A stretch of DNA of 64,000 nt, taken from NCBI RefSeq assembly GCF_000174775.1, contig NZ_ACLR01000170.1:1-64000 (forward strand). Reading direction: 5' to 3'. This stretch comes from Porphyromonas uenonis 60-3. Lineage in GTDB: Bacteria > Bacteroidota > Bacteroidia > Bacteroidales > Porphyromonadaceae. The translations under genes were made by a program, and so were the position numbers. The notes under the pieces were generated by a model. That model did no database searches. It was not told the origin of the DNA and worked only from the letters and a program-made list of their open reading frames with translations. Positions within the stretch are counted from its first letter, which is position 1. The number at the start of each line of letters is the position of its first letter. This document shows positions 17,749 through 27,782 of the stretch, in pieces.

Positions 17749-17901
17749 AGAAGAGTAATCCGCTCCCTTATGGTCTGTTGAGATGAATGGAGACTACAAG
17801 GTGCTCTGTGCATCAGAGCTCACGCTTTGTGGTCTGCTGTGTTGCTTTTGTGGAGGCTGACTAACTAGGCGTTGCTTTACGATTGGCATCCCAAGCACCT
17901 T

Positions 17902-18078
17902 TAGAGACTGTTGCATAAAGGCGAATCGCTGTGTTGCTTTCGGGATTCGGCTTCGGTCACATACGGAGGTATGCTCCCTTCAGACCTCACCCTCAGCGCC
18001 TTGCGCTTCATCCTTTCTGCAAAGTCAGGACAATCTTGCCTGCAAGATTGGGAGACTGTTGACTTTTGCAACAGTCTC
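17902..18078. mobile_element. Small element bounded by GAGACTGTTGCA inverted repeats
   Basis: GAGACTGTTGCATAAAG at the left is matched by the complement of GGAGACTGTTGCAAAAG at the right, about 177 bases apart. A second GGGAGACTGTTGACTTTTG runs next to the right end, producing a local hairpin. No gene is inside. It looks like a MITE or the leftover ends of an insertion sequence. Confidence 0.5.
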
Positions 18079-18101
18079 CTTTAATTAATAGGTGCTGGGG
18101 A

Positions 18102-20195
18102 TTAGCTGATTTGTCCCCAGTGGTGGGCGTTGGGGTGGATGCGCTCGAGGTTGATGCGGTAGAGCTCTGTGTCGGGTTTGTCGAGGAGAGGGCTATAGTC
18201 GAGGAGGTAGTTGACATCTAGTCGTGTGAGGGCGAGGAGGTTGTAGTCTGCCACGGGGTCGGCTATGCTGATGCCCGCTAGGGTACCGCTCTGTCGTGTA
18301 CCTTCCATCTGTCCGAAGCCTCGTAGACGCATATCCTCTTCCGCTATCTTGAATCCATCTTGCGTGGCAACCATTGTATCAATGCGTTGCTTGGCGTCGC
18401 CTTGCAAGTCGTCGGGCGTGACCAGGAGGCAGTAGCTTTTGTCGCCACCACGTCCCACCCGTCCTCGCAGCTGATGTAGCTGTGCTAGTCCGAAGCGCTG
18501 TGCATCGTTGATTACCATGACCGTAGCGTTTGGCACGTTGACGCCCACCTCGATGACTGTAGTGGCAAGGAGTATCGGCACCTCTCCCGAGGCAAAGCGC
18601 TCCATCTGCTCCGCCTTGTCCTCGGCACTGAGTCGTCCGTGAACGTAGACGACTCGCTCTTCGCCAAAGCGCTCCACATACTCCTTGTAGCCTACCTCAA
18701 GATTGGCAAAGTCAGACTCTTCGGTTCCCTCAATCATAGGGAAGACAACGTAGATCTGTTGTCCACGATTGATCGTTTCGTTGATGAGACTGTAGAGTGT
18801 TTCCTTCTTCTTTTCTGCTATCTGGACGGTTGTGATCGGTTTGCGCCCAGGGGGCATCTCGTCTATGACCGATACCTCTAGGTCGCCATACATGGTCATG
18901 GCTAGGGTGCGGGGTATCGGGGTGGCGCTCATGACGAGGATGTGGGGAAGGGTCAGCACGTTCTTGCCCCAGAGCTTGGATCGCTGGGCTACGCCAAAGC
19001 GGTGCTGCTCGTCGATGACGGCCATGCCGAGCTTGCGAAAGGCAACTCGCTCCTCTAATATAGCGTGTGTGCCGATCAAGATGGAGAGGCTACCATCGGC
19101 TAGTGCCGACAAGGTCTCACGTCGCTCTCTCGTCTTGCTGCTCCCCGTGAGGAGTGCGATGGATACATCGAGTCCCTCGACGAACTCGGAGATGGTTTCG
19201 TAGTGTTGCTGCGCTAGGATCTCCGTCGGGGCGAGCATGCAGGCTTGGTAACCGTTGTCTACGGCTAGGAGCATGGCAAAGAGTGCGACGAGAGTTTTAC
19301 CACTGCCCACGTCACCCTGCAGGAGTCGGTTCATCTGTGCTCCTGAGTTGGTGTCCCGACGGATCTCACGGAGGACCCGCTTTTGCGCTCCCGTGAGGTC
19401 GTAGGGGAGTGCGTGGTATAGACTGTTGAAGAGCGGGCCCACCTGATCTAGTCGGTAGCCCTCGTAGCGCATGCGCTGCATGACGGCTAGGCGACGTAGG
19501 TAGAGATTGAGGTAAAAGAGTTCGTCGTATTTGAGTCTGAACTTAGCCACCTGCGCCTGCTCAACACTCTGTGGGTGATGAATCCATCTGATAGCAGTCT
19601 GGAGTGGCACCAGATGGCGGTGCGCTATGAGTGGCTCGGAGAGCGTCTCGGGGATAGAGAAGTAGGGGCTCTGGAGAAGCTGGTCGATGTAGCGCCCTAA
19701 GAATGCGGAGTCGATGCGGGAGCGCTTGAGTCGCTCGGTGATTCGGTAGATTGGTTGGTACCCTCCGACGGATGGGTTGGGCTTGTCTGCGAGCTTGATT
19801 TCAGGGTGTGTGATCTGCAGCTGGTTATTGAAGAGCTGTAGCTTGCCGTAGACGATATATTTGCACCCAGGGGTGAGTGAGCGCTGTATGTAGTCTTGCC
19901 CTTTGAACCAAACCAATAGCAACTCTCCCGTGTCGTCCATAAGTCGTGCTGAGAGATTGCTCTTGCGTCCCAAAGAGGGGGCGCTAAAGGGTTGTAAAAT
20001 CCCCTCGACCTGCACCTCCGACATGGAGGGCATGAGCGAACCTATGGGGTAGATGACCCGACGGTCGGCGTAGCGGTAGGGGATGTGGTAGAGCAGGTCC
20101 CGATAGGTGTGTAGGTCTAGCTCTTCGGCTATTAGTTGCGCCCGCTTGGTGCCCAGTCCAGGCAGATCTGCTAGGGGTGTGGTCAAGAAGCTCAT
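18102..20195 (-). CDS. recG: ATP-dependent DNA helicase RecG
   Basis: A 697-residue SF2 branch-migration helicase that rescues stalled forks. An N-terminal wedge/OB domain (about 1-200; PLADLPGLGTKRAQLI, VQVEGILQPF) precedes helicase motifs QGDVGSGKT, DEQHRFG, MSATPIPRT and LHQLRGRVGRG. The C-terminal TRG region is present (LRGFGQMEGTRQSG). Length is normal. It is the last gene of the fabH-era-der-ispD-recG run, 29 bases after ispD. Confidence 0.96.
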   Translation of the reverse strand: MSFLTTPLADLPGLGTKRAQLIAEELDLHTYRDLLYHIPYRYADRRVIYPIGSLMPSMSEVQVEGILQPFSAPSLGRKSNLSARLMDDTGELLLVWFKGQDYIQRSLTPGCKYIVYGKLQLFNNQLQITHPEIKLADKPNPSVGGYQPIYRITERLKRSRIDSAFLGRYIDQLLQSPYFSIPETLSEPLIAHRHLVPLQTAIRWIHHPQSVEQAQVAKFRLKYDELFYLNLYLRRLAVMQRMRYEGYRLDQVGPLFNSLYHALPYDLTGAQKRVLREIRRDTNSGAQMNRLLQGDVGSGKTLVALFAMLLAVDNGYQACMLAPTEILAQQHYETISEFVEGLDVSIALLTGSSKTRERRETLSALADGSLSILIGTHAILEERVAFRKLGMAVIDEQHRFGVAQRSKLWGKNVLTLPHILVMSATPIPRTLAMTMYGDLEVSVIDEMPPGRKPITTVQIAEKKKETLYSLINETINRGQQIYVVFPMIEGTEESDFANLEVGYKEYVERFGEERVVYVHGRLSAEDKAEQMERFASGEVPILLATTVIEVGVNVPNATVMVINDAQRFGLAQLHQLRGRVGRGGDKSYCLLVTPDDLQGDAKQRIDTMVATQDGFKIAEEDMRLRGFGQMEGTRQSGTLAGISIADPVADYNLLALTRLDVNYLLDYSPLLDKPDTELYRINLERIHPNAHHWGQIS

Positions 20196-20224
20196 AGCAG
20201 TATGGGCAGAGAGAGGGGAAGGGC

Positions 20225-20977
20225 TTACCGACTCGAGAGTAGTCGCTGTGTAAGTCGCAGACGCTCCTGACGGGATGTGGTCAGGAGATGCTCGGCCCAG
20301 TAGAGTTGGTCAGGAGTAGTGATCTTGATATTCTCTGTGGTGTCAGGCACTAAAGCTAGGTCGCTGTAGAGCTGGTCATAGACAGAGCAGTCGTCGGTGA
20401 AACTCTCCTGATAGGGTTGCTGATAAGCCTCCTTGATGCGCTCCGACCAGAAGACTTGTGGCGTGCGTACCAAACGGTAGCGACTACGATCTACAGCTTG
20501 CGAAGGTTGTGCTCCAGCCCCTTCGTCGGGGTGGTAGCGTAAGCTCTCCGAGAGCTGTAGGACAGGCACAGCAGCACCTACACGCTGAGCCTCTTCGTAG
20601 CATTTGTCCACTACAGCCTTAGAGGCAAAAGGGCGCACCGCATCGTGGATGCCGACGAGTGTGCCGTCGGGTACGGTCCGTAGAGCCTTTCGCACGGTAT
20701 CAAAGCGTGTCTTGCCAGCTACGGATAGCTGGATGCGGTCTGCCAAGCGCATCCGTTGTATCGCATCTTCGATGACGACCCAGTAGTCGTAGGAGACTCC
20801 TAGGATGATGAAGTCAGTATGGGGTAGCATCGCCTCGACTGTGTGCTGAAGAATTGTTTTGCCACCCAGCTTGATGTACTGCTTGGGTAGCTCAGCACCC
20901 ATACGAACGCCCGATCCTCCAGAGGGGATGATGAGATATCTCTTCGTGTGATCTGACTCCTTTATTACTTGCTCCAT
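20225..20977 (-). CDS. ispD: 2-C-methyl-D-erythritol 4-phosphate cytidylyltransferase
   Basis: A 250-residue cytosolic enzyme of the MEP isoprenoid pathway, making CDP-methylerythritol. The nucleotide-binding opening IPSGGSGVRMGAELPKQY matches the family (GGxGxRMG...KQ), with VGIHDAVRPF and VRTPQVFWSERI as further hallmarks. A short insert (HPDEGAGAQPSQAVDRSR) around 171-188 makes it slightly longer than the usual 230 residues. Gaps to der and recG are 27 and 29 bases. Confidence 0.93.
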   Translation of the reverse strand: MEQVIKESDHTKRYLIIPSGGSGVRMGAELPKQYIKLGGKTILQHTVEAMLPHTDFIILGVSYDYWVVIEDAIQRMRLADRIQLSVAGKTRFDTVRKALRTVPDGTLVGIHDAVRPFASKAVVDKCYEEAQRVGAAVPVLQLSESLRYHPDEGAGAQPSQAVDRSRYRLVRTPQVFWSERIKEAYQQPYQESFTDDCSVYDQLYSDLALVPDTTENIKITTPDQLYWAEHLLTTSRQERLRLTQRLLSSR

Positions 20978-21004
20978 ATTTATAACAGGCTGTGAAGAGG
21001 AAGG

Positions 21005-22315
21005 TTACTTCTCTCTGAGGAAGACATTGATGGGAGTACCGCAAAAGTCCCAGTTCTTGCGGATTTGATTTTCGAGGAAACGCTTGTACGGCTCACGCAC
21101 CCACTGAGGTAGGTTGGCATAAAAGGCAAATGTCGGCACCGCTGTGGGGAGCTGCTGGACAAACTTGATCTTTATGTACTTACCCTTGATAGAGGGTGGG
21201 GGAGTCTTCTCGATGAGAGGTAGCAAGACTTGGTTAAGCTCGTGGGTTGGTATGCGCGTAGAGCGCATATCGTAGACATGCTGCGCCATCTCGATCACCT
21301 TCAGGATGCGCTGCTTGTTGAGTGCTGAGATGAAGATGATAGGGAAGTCAGTAAAGGGGGCGAACCTAGCACGGATTGCTTCCTCCATGGTGCGCTGCAC
21401 GGGCAGGCTCTTGTCCTCGACGAGGTCCCACTTATTGACGCAGACGACCAGCCCCTTGCTATTGCGCTGGATCACCCGAAAGATGTTGGCGTCTTGAGCC
21501 TCTATTCCTCTCGTAGCGTCAATGAGCATGATGCAGACATCGGCATTTTCGATGGCACGGATGGCACGAATCACCGAGTAGTACTCAAGGTCTTCGTTGA
21601 CCTTGCCTTTCTTGCGGATACCTGCCGTATCAACTAGGTAGAAGTGCTGATTGTACTTGTCATACTCAGCAAAGATACTGTCTCGCGTGGTGCCTGAGCG
21701 GTCGGTGACTATGTTGCGCTCCTCTCCGATGAGGGCATTGAGGAGCGAAGACTTACCCGCATTCGGTCTGCCCACGATGGCAAAGCGAGGAAGCTCAAGG
21801 AGAGGCTCATGATTGCCCTCCTTGGGGAGTAGTCCTAAGATGTGATCGAGGAGGTCACCTGTCGAGGAACCGTTAATCGCAGAGATAGGGTGCGGGTCGC
21901 CTAGACCTAGGGAGTAGAACTCGGCAGCGTCGTTGTGCTGGGTAAAGTTGTCCGCCTTGTTCGCCACCAAGATGACAGGCTTGCTAGTCTGTCGGAGCAT
22001 GAGAGCTATCTCGTCGTCTAGGTCCGTCACCCCGTTGAGAATGTCCACGACAAAGAGTATCAAGTCGGCCTCTTCGACCGCTATGCGGACCTGCTTATTG
22101 ATCTCCTCCTCAAAGACATCATCACTGCGCAAAACCCATCCGCCCGTGTCTACAATCGAAAAGGTACGCTCGCACCAAGTGACGTGGCCGTACTGTCGGT
22201 CACGAGTCGTACCCGCCTCGTCTGTGACGATCGCTTGGCGAGAGCGGGTCAGACGGTTGAAGAGGGTACTCTTGCCCACGTTGGGGCGCCCTACGATGGC
22301 TACTAGATTACTCAT
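21005..22315 (-). CDS. der: Ribosome biogenesis GTPase Der (EngA)
   Basis: A 436-residue double GTPase acting on the 50S subunit. Two G domains are clear: GRPNVGKST...DTGG...NKAD in the first and GRPNAGKSS...DTAG...NKWD in the second. A C-terminal KH-like domain follows ([19 protein letters not shown]). Length matches E. coli-type Der. It sits between era and ispD on the same strand. Confidence 0.97.
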   Translation of the reverse strand: MSNLVAIVGRPNVGKSTLFNRLTRSRQAIVTDEAGTTRDRQYGHVTWCERTFSIVDTGGWVLRSDDVFEEEINKQVRIAVEEADLILFVVDILNGVTDLDDEIALMLRQTSKPVILVANKADNFTQHNDAAEFYSLGLGDPHPISAINGSSTGDLLDHILGLLPKEGNHEPLLELPRFAIVGRPNAGKSSLLNALIGEERNIVTDRSGTTRDSIFAEYDKYNQHFYLVDTAGIRKKGKVNEDLEYYSVIRAIRAIENADVCIMLIDATRGIEAQDANIFRVIQRNSKGLVVCVNKWDLVEDKSLPVQRTMEEAIRARFAPFTDFPIIFISALNKQRILKVIEMAQHVYDMRSTRIPTHELNQVLLPLIEKTPPPSIKGKYIKIKFVQQLPTAVPTFAFYANLPQWVREPYKRFLENQIRKNWDFCGTPINVFLREK

Positions 22316-22391
22316 AGCTTGATGTCTCTTATAGACTTCTTCTCTTAGTCTGCTTACTTAATATATAGGTGTGTCAAAAGCTACCCATCGT

Positions 22392-23312
22392 CTAGATGTC
22401 ATAGCCAAACTGTGTCAATGCTTGATCGCTCTGACGCCAATCCTTATCCACACGAACTAATAGTGTCAGGTGAATATGCTTGTCAAAGAATCGCTCCAGA
22501 TCCTTTCGTGCCGAAATGCCTAGACGCTTGATGGCGGAGCCTTTGTGACCGATGATGATCCCCTTCTGAGACTCACGCTCCACGAGGATTACGCAGCGCA
22601 TGTCAATCCTATCGGGACTCTCGACAAACTCCTCCACGACGACTTCCACAGCGTACGGCACCTCCTGGTGATAGTACTGAAGTGCCTTCTCACGAATGAT
22701 CTCCGAGACGAAAAAACGTGCTGGCCGATCGGTCAGAGCGTCCTGCTCGAAGTAAGGTGGCGATACGGGAAGTAGCTCCTCGATGCGCTTCTTGAGCGGT
22801 GCTAGGTTAAACTGCCTCAGTGCCGACACGGGGATAATCTCCGCCTGTGGGATGACACTGTGCCAGTAGTCCACCAGTTCCTCTAGATGCTTCTGTTCCG
22901 TCAGGTCTACCTTGTTGATGACAATGATGATCGGACAGGAGAGTCGCTGTACACGCTCCACAAAGTCGTGATGCTTGTCCCGCTCCTCCATCGTGTCGGT
23001 GACGTAGAGTAGCAGGTCGGCATCTTCTAGCGCCTGCTCCGAGTAAGCACGCATACGCTCCTGCAGCTTGTAGCTAGGCTGTAGCACACCAGGCGTATCG
23101 CTGTAGACAACCTGCATGCGATCGCTATTGACGATACCTAGGATACGGTGCCGCGTCGTCTGCGCCTTGCTCGTGATGATCGAGATGCGCTCCCCGACTA
23201 GGTAGTTCATCAGCGTCGACTTACCCACGTTTGGGTTGCCGACGATACTTACGAAGCCACTCTTGTAGCCCTCTGGCAAGGGGTTACTTGCGAGGTGCCG
23301 TAGCTCCGTCAT
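22392..23312 (-). CDS. era: GTPase Era
   Basis: A 306-residue membrane-associated GTPase for 30S maturation that binds the 3' end of 16S rRNA. G1 is [10 protein letters not shown]3 DTPGV, G4 NKVD; the KH domain near 215-290 shows [19 protein letters not shown]. Its start lies inside the end of fabH (29-base overlap), indicating coupled translation. Confidence 0.96.
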   Translation of the reverse strand: MTELRHLASNPLPEGYKSGFVSIVGNPNVGKSTLMNYLVGERISIITSKAQTTRHRILGIVNSDRMQVVYSDTPGVLQPSYKLQERMRAYSEQALEDADLLLYVTDTMEERDKHHDFVERVQRLSCPIIIVINKVDLTEQKHLEELVDYWHSVIPQAEIIPVSALRQFNLAPLKKRIEELLPVSPPYFEQDALTDRPARFFVSEIIREKALQYYHQEVPYAVEVVVEEFVESPDRIDMRCVILVERESQKGIIIGHKGSAIKRLGISARKDLERFFDKHIHLTLLVRVDKDWRQSDQALTQFGYDI

Positions 23313-24306
23313 AGCCCCAGACTAGATAGACAGCTCCCCACGTGTACCCTGCACCGAAGGAGCTTAGGATGAGCTTGTCGCCCTTCTTGAGCTTAGGCTC
23401 ATACTCCCAGAGACAGATAGGTATCGTGGCGGAGGATATGTTGCCATACTTCTCGATGGTCACCATCACCTTGTCCATCGGCACTTCGGTATACTCCGAG
23501 ACTGCCTGGATGATACGCATATTAGCTTGGTGAGGTACTACCCAAGCGACATCATCGTTGGTCAGATGATTGCGCTTCATCACCTCACGGCTCACACGAG
23601 CCATGTCGAGGACAGCGTTTTTGAAGACATGCTGCCCCTCCTGATAGACAAAGTGCTCACGTCGAGCGACCGTCTCAGCCGTGGCAGGGCTAGCCGAGCC
23701 GCCCGACTTCATGATCAGGTGCGAGCGTCCATTGCCGTCCGTCTTGAAGAGGGCATCCTGCACGCCTAGCGAAGTGTCTTCCGTACGCTCTAGCAAGACG
23801 CATCCCGAGCCATCGCCAAAGAGCGGACTCGTCTGGCGATCGGTGTAGTCGATTGCTGCGGACATCTTCTCCGTAGCCACTACGATCAGTCGCTTGTACT
23901 GCCCAGAGCGGATGAAGTTCGCACCCGTCTCTAGAGCGTAGAGCCAGCTAGGACAGGCCGAGTTGATGTCAAAGGTGAAGGCATGTCGGCACCCAGTCTC
24001 AAAGGCTACTATCGAAGCGGTCGAGGGGAAGTGGTAGTCGGCCGTATTCGTCGCTAGTATGATCCCCTCCACGGAGAGCGGGTCTATATCCCATCGCTCC
24101 AACATCTGGCGAACGGCTTGGATAGCAAGGTAGGAGGCACCGAGACTCTTGTCCTTGAGTATACGGCGCTCCTTGATGCCTACACGTGTCATAATCCACT
24201 CGTCGGTGGTGTCGACCATCTGCTCTAGGTCGGCATTAGTCAGTCGATCCTCTGGTAGGTAAGCTCCTACGGCAGTGATCATCGCATTGTATTGGGTCGA
24301 AATCAT
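23284..24306 (-). CDS. fabH: 3-oxoacyl-[ACP] synthase III
   Basis: A 340-residue initiating condensing enzyme of type II fatty acid synthesis. The Cys-His-Asn triad is visible: Cys118 in INSACPSW, His in VPHQANMRI, Asn in [10 protein letters not shown]. It is first in the run fabH-era-der-ispD-recG. In many relatives rpmF and a DUF177 gene precede fabH; they are absent here and a dispersed repeat element occupies the upstream DNA. Confidence 0.95.
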   Translation of the reverse strand: MISTQYNAMITAVGAYLPEDRLTNADLEQMVDTTDEWIMTRVGIKERRILKDKSLGASYLAIQAVRQMLERWDIDPLSVEGIILATNTADYHFPSTASIVAFETGCRHAFTFDINSACPSWLYALETGANFIRSGQYKRLIVVATEKMSAAIDYTDRQTSPLFGDGSGCVLLERTEDTSLGVQDALFKTDGNGRSHLIMKSGGSASPATAETVARREHFVYQEGQHVFKNAVLDMARVSREVMKRNHLTNDDVAWVVPHQANMRIIQAVSEYTEVPMDKVMVTIEKYGNISSATIPICLWEYEPKLKKGDKLILSSFGAGYTWGAVYLVWGYDGATAPRK

Positions 24307-24487
24307 GTACTAGATACTACTCTGAAATGGTATTCAGTCGCTAAGGTAGTAAAAATCGGACAACCTAACATACACTCGGACCGAAATATGTCCGCAAGGA
24401 TTGTAATTAAACACTATTTTACAGAGGTGGGTGGAGTCAACTTGCCTCTGTTTTTTTGTAATCTCTTGAATTTGCTGACTTTCTCAG

Positions 24488-24636
24488 GAGGAAATTGGGA
24501 ATCTCCACGGAGCAAACGAAAAATTCTTCGGAACTTCGAAATCTTTCTTCCGAAGTTTCATTTCATTCTTCCGAACTTTTATTTCCCGGCTCCGTGGAGA
24601 ATTTTCGTTTGCTCCGTGGAGATTCCCAATTTCCTC
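24488..24636 (+). repeat. Dispersed MITE-like element, copy 2 (best preserved)
   Basis: 149 bp with near-perfect terminal inverted repeats of about 38 bases: GAGGAAATTGGGAATCTCCA... at the left equals the complement of the right end through CACGGAGCAAACGAAAA. The core has TTCTTCCGAAGTTTCATTTC and ATTCTTCCGAACTTTTATTT. No coding capacity is apparent, and related copies lie at 5382, 37347 and 53468, always between genes. Confidence 0.85.
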
Positions 24637-24725
24637 GGTAGAAAGCGGTCATTCCATGTAATTTCTAGAGGAAAGGAGTAGAATGCGTCCTCACTGTAAG
24701 TGCTGGTCATTTGTCATAAAATAAC

Positions 24726-24733
24726 TAACTTTG
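24726..24733 (+). promoter_or_regulatory. Predicted phoH-queF-lipid kinase promoter -7 box
   Basis: TAACTTTG lies 51 bases before the chosen phoH ATG. The frame is open upstream of that ATG, but the box would then be inside the coding region, which argues for the later start. Confidence 0.45.
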
Positions 24734-24783
24734 GGACGAGCAAGAGACAAGCTCGCAAATACGAACTAGAAGAACAGACCAAT

Positions 24784-26220
24784 ATGCCAACCGCCAAAAA
24801 GAAGACCACCTCTGCCACGACAGAGCGTAAGGAGACTATTAGTAAGAGACCCTTTAAGATGAAGCCACGAGCCAAGGCCACGAGCCCAGCTACCGTCCTG
24901 TCGCATAGTAAGAACTTCGTCCTAGACACCAACGTTATCCTGCACGACTACGAGTGCCTGGATAAGTTTGAGGACAACGACATCTATCTCCCCATCGTCG
25001 TCCTAGAGGAGCTAGACAAGTTTAAGAAAGGCTCCGATCAGATCAACTTCAACGCACGTGCTTTCGTTCGCAAGCTTGATGAGCTGGCTGGCGCTGACTT
25101 CTTCGAGCATGGCGCTGACCTAGGAGAGGGGAGAGGGCGCCTCTACGTCTATCTAGGCAATAAACCCCACGAGCGTGTGGCGCATGCCTTTGGCGAAAAC
25201 ATCCCTGATCATAAGATCCTGAGCGCTACACTACACATCGCTGAGGCAAACCCCTCCGAGCGCACCATACTCGTGAGCAAGGACATCAACCTACGCATGA
25301 AGGCTAAGTCGCTCGGCATACCTGTGGAGGACTATTTCAACGATAAGGTGCCGACTTTTGATCTCTTTGACCAGGCTCAGCCGACCTTCGAGGGGATTGA
25401 TGCAGAGCTTATCAACCGTCTCTACGACAATGAGCAGGGCATCTCACTCGACGAGCTGGACTTCGGCAGTAAGATACAGCCCAATGAGTGCTTCGTCCTC
25501 AAGAGTGATCAGAGCAGTGTGCTGGTGCGCTACAACCCCTTTGAGGCGATGGTGCGACGAGTCGATAAGTATACCCACATGGGCATCACGCCGAGGAATG
25601 CGGAGCAGGCCTTCGCCTTTGACGTACTGATGGATCCCAACGTGCTCCTCGTGGCGCTCTCGGGCAAGGCTGGTACGGGCAAGACGCTCCTAGCTCTAGC
25701 TGCAGCTCTCGACCAAGCCGACCACTACGGGCAGATTATGCTGGCGCGGCCTATCGTGGCGCTCGCCAATAAGGACCTAGGCGCTCTGCCTGGTACGGAG
25801 CAGGAGAAGGTGAGACCCTATATGCAGCCACTCTTTGACAATCTGAATGTGATCAAGTCTCAGATGAAAGGTGGCAAGCAACAGGCTGAGCTGGAGAAGC
25901 TACAGCAGGACAACAAACTGATCATCGAGGCGCTCGCCTATCTACGTGGTCGTAGCTTGGCGGATGCTATCGTAATCGTTGATGAGGCGCAAAACCTAAC
26001 CCCGCACGAGGTCAAGACAATCATTACACGTGCTGGTGAGGGGACGAAGATGATCTTCTGCGGTGACGTGGATCAGATCGACTCGCCTTATCTAGACAGC
26101 CAGAGCAATGGTCTCGCTTACATGATCGATAGGATGCGTGGCGAGACGCTCTTCGCTCATGTTAACCTAATCAAGGGCGAGCGTAGCGAGCTGAGTGAGC
26201 TGGCTTCGCATCTGCTCTAA
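24784..26220 (+). CDS. PhoH-family ATPase with N-terminal PIN domain
   Basis: 478 residues from the chosen start (MPTAKKKTT); a longer start at 24700 would swallow the promoter box. A basic low-complexity head (about 1-40) is followed by a PIN ribonuclease domain ([13 protein letters not shown], then [16 protein letters not shown], carrying the expected Asp residues) and a PhoH helicase-like ATPase domain (SGKAGTGKT Walker [13 protein letters not shown] Walker [10 protein letters not shown]). The PIN-PhoH order is that of the PhoH2 group, RNA helicase/RNase proteins. It heads an operon with queF and a lipid kinase. Confidence 0.9.
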   Translation: MPTAKKKTTSATTERKETISKRPFKMKPRAKATSPATVLSHSKNFVLDTNVILHDYECLDKFEDNDIYLPIVVLEELDKFKKGSDQINFNARAFVRKLDELAGADFFEHGADLGEGRGRLYVYLGNKPHERVAHAFGENIPDHKILSATLHIAEANPSERTILVSKDINLRMKAKSLGIPVEDYFNDKVPTFDLFDQAQPTFEGIDAELINRLYDNEQGISLDELDFGSKIQPNECFVLKSDQSSVLVRYNPFEAMVRRVDKYTHMGITPRNAEQAFAFDVLMDPNVLLVALSGKAGTGKTLLALAAALDQADHYGQIMLARPIVALANKDLGALPGTEQEKVRPYMQPLFDNLNVIKSQMKGGKQQAELEKLQQDNKLIIEALAYLRGRSLADAIVIVDEAQNLTPHEVKTIITRAGEGTKMIFCGDVDQIDSPYLDSQSNGLAYMIDRMRGETLFAHVNLIKGERSELSELASHLL

Positions 26221-26254
26221 TTCTAATATTGTAGATACCCCCAAAACCTCTAAT

Positions 26255-26746
26255 ATGAAAGAAACTACATCTCCCTCCACGGCTCGTGATGGAGCCGTCG
26301 AGGGGCTCTCCCTACTAGGCAATAAGCGCACAGTCTACGCACAGGACTATGATCCGAGTGTGCTGGAGGCTTTTGAGAATAGGCATCAAGACCGAGACTA
26401 TCACGTACGCTTCGAGTGCCCTGAGTTTACTGCGCTCTGCCCGATCACGGGGCAGCCTGACTTCGCTACTATATATATAGAGTATGTCCCAGACGTGCGT
26501 ATGGTCGAGAGCAAGAGCCTCAAGCTCTATCTCTTTAGCTTCCGCTCGCATGGCGCCTTCCATGAGGATTGTGTCAACATCATCATGGACGACTTGATCC
26601 GTCTGATGGACCCGAAGTATATCGAGGTGACGGGCGACTTCTCTCCTCGCGGAGGCATTAGCATTGTGCCCTTTTGCAATTACGGTCGCCCTGGCACTCC
26701 ATACGAGGCGTATGCGCGTGAACGTATGCTCGCCTTCCACCACTAG
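26255..26746 (+). CDS. queF: NADPH-dependent 7-cyano-7-deazaguanine reductase
   Basis: 163 residues (start chosen at ATG 26255; an upstream in-frame ATG overlaps phoH). It reduces preQ0 to preQ1 in queuosine synthesis, the only known nitrile reductase family. The catalytic Cys62 and Asp69 are in [14 protein letters not shown], and the NADPH/substrate elements [13 protein letters not shown] and FHED are present. This is the short, single-domain (YkvM-type) form. No preQ1 riboswitch is evident in the 34-base gap before it. Confidence 0.93.
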   Translation: MKETTSPSTARDGAVEGLSLLGNKRTVYAQDYDPSVLEAFENRHQDRDYHVRFECPEFTALCPITGQPDFATIYIEYVPDVRMVESKSLKLYLFSFRSHGAFHEDCVNIIMDDLIRLMDPKYIEVTGDFSPRGGISIVPFCNYGRPGTPYEAYARERMLAFHH

Positions 26747-26758
26747 ATCGACTGCGGT

Positions 26759-27655
26759 ATGAAAGGGGCTAAACGAAAGTACCTGACCATCATCAACCCG
26801 CACTCTGGTACAAGCCGTAAGACGAGTATCCCAGAGCTAGCTTACAACATCCTCTCTGAGAATGGTAGCGAGCTATACTTCGTCTACACCAACGAGCAGG
26901 GACACGTGGCGCAGATCATAGACGATGTGGCGACCCAGGGCTTTGATGTGGTGATCGGTGTCGGTGGTGATGGCACGATCAATGAGGTAGCCGATGCGGT
27001 ACGCCCTACGGATATGGCGATGGGCATCATCCCGATGGGCTCGGGCAATGGATTGGCGCGCTCTCTAGACATACCGATGGATCCTGAGGGTGCGCTGGAG
27101 GTCATTCGCAAGGGGTATGTCAAGCGGATCGACTGCTGTGAGGCAAACGGGGTCCCATTCTTCGTTACCTTTGGCGTAGGCTTTGATGCGCAGGTGACGG
27201 CTAGCTACGATCAGAAGAGCTTTCGTGGCCCGCTCTCGTATATCATCTCGACGGTCGATCAGTTTATCAAGCACAAGTCCTCGCTCTATCGCCTCCATCT
27301 CAATGGCGAGGTGATCGAGCAGAAAGCCTTTCTCGTGACCTGCGCTAATGCGGATCAGTATGGCAACAACGCTATCATAGCTCCCGAGGCGGAGCTGGAT
27401 GACGGGCTCTTTGATGTGGTGGTCATCCGCAACATGTCCTTACTGAAGGCTCCGCAGGTGGCGATCAACCTCTTTACCAAGAACATCAACGAGAGCGCCT
27501 CCATCGATATCTACCGCACCGACCATCTAATCATAGAGCGTGAGGAGGCGGACTATGCGCAGGTGGACGGCGAGCTCCTTGAGCTAGGTCGTCGCATCGA
27601 GATCACCATCCAGAAGCAACAGCTCCCCATCCTGGTCCCGCTGCTTAAAAGCTAA
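26759..27655 (+). CDS. Diacylglycerol/sphingosine kinase-family lipid kinase
   Basis: 298 residues of the YegS/BmrU/DagK-like family. NPHSGTSRK at about 13 and VIGVGGDGTINEVA at about 66 (GGDGT, the nucleotide-binding signature), then MGIIPMGSGNGLARSL, all characteristic. The C-terminal beta domain ends with the ADYAQVDGELLE block (catalytic Asp region). It probably phosphorylates a lipid such as diacylglycerol or a sphingoid base, the latter being plausible in Porphyromonas, which makes sphingolipids. It follows queF by 12 bases. Confidence 0.85.
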   Translation: MKGAKRKYLTIINPHSGTSRKTSIPELAYNILSENGSELYFVYTNEQGHVAQIIDDVATQGFDVVIGVGGDGTINEVADAVRPTDMAMGIIPMGSGNGLARSLDIPMDPEGALEVIRKGYVKRIDCCEANGVPFFVTFGVGFDAQVTASYDQKSFRGPLSYIISTVDQFIKHKSSLYRLHLNGEVIEQKAFLVTCANADQYGNNAIIAPEAELDDGLFDVVVIRNMSLLKAPQVAINLFTKNINESASIDIYRTDHLIIEREEADYAQVDGELLELGRRIEITIQKQQLPILVPLLKS

Positions 27656-27697
27656 CTCTCCCAAATGGAGCTCTAGCCCAAGCATTGATCTATAAAA

Positions 27698-27733
27698 CAA
27701 GAGCCTGCCCGCTGGTTAGCGAGTAGGCTCTTG
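27698..27733. terminator. Bidirectional hairpin terminator
   Basis: CAAGAGCCTgcCCGCT and AGCGagtAGGCTCTTG form a long stem over GGTT. It lies between the convergent lipid-kinase gene and the lipoprotein pseudogene; read on the minus strand it is followed by TTTTATAG, so it works better for the pseudogene side. Confidence 0.75.
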
Positions 27734-27782
27734 CTCTGCTTAGTGCACTGGAACTGTCGCAGACTGGCGACAGACTCCTTGC

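Larger units (their letters stand above)
17237..18101. other. Long intergenic stretch with mobile-element remnants
   Basis: 865 bases with no gene. It contains GTTAGAAGTTAGAGATT-type repeats near 17245-17275, an inverted-repeat-bounded segment at 17376-17748, and a second one at 17902-18078. A near-consensus -7 box (TAACTTCG on the minus strand, about 17322-17329) may serve the LRR gene. Confidence 0.6.
24307..24783. other. Divergent intergenic stretch between fabH and phoH
   Basis: About 475 bases. It holds copy 2 of the dispersed element (24488-24636) and, nearer phoH, a TAACTTTG box. No credible gene. Confidence 0.6.

Noticed and set aside
26221-26254. preQ1 riboswitch before queF
   Set aside because: The gap is 34 bases and lacks the needed pseudoknot sequence; queF seems to be expressed from the phoH promoter.
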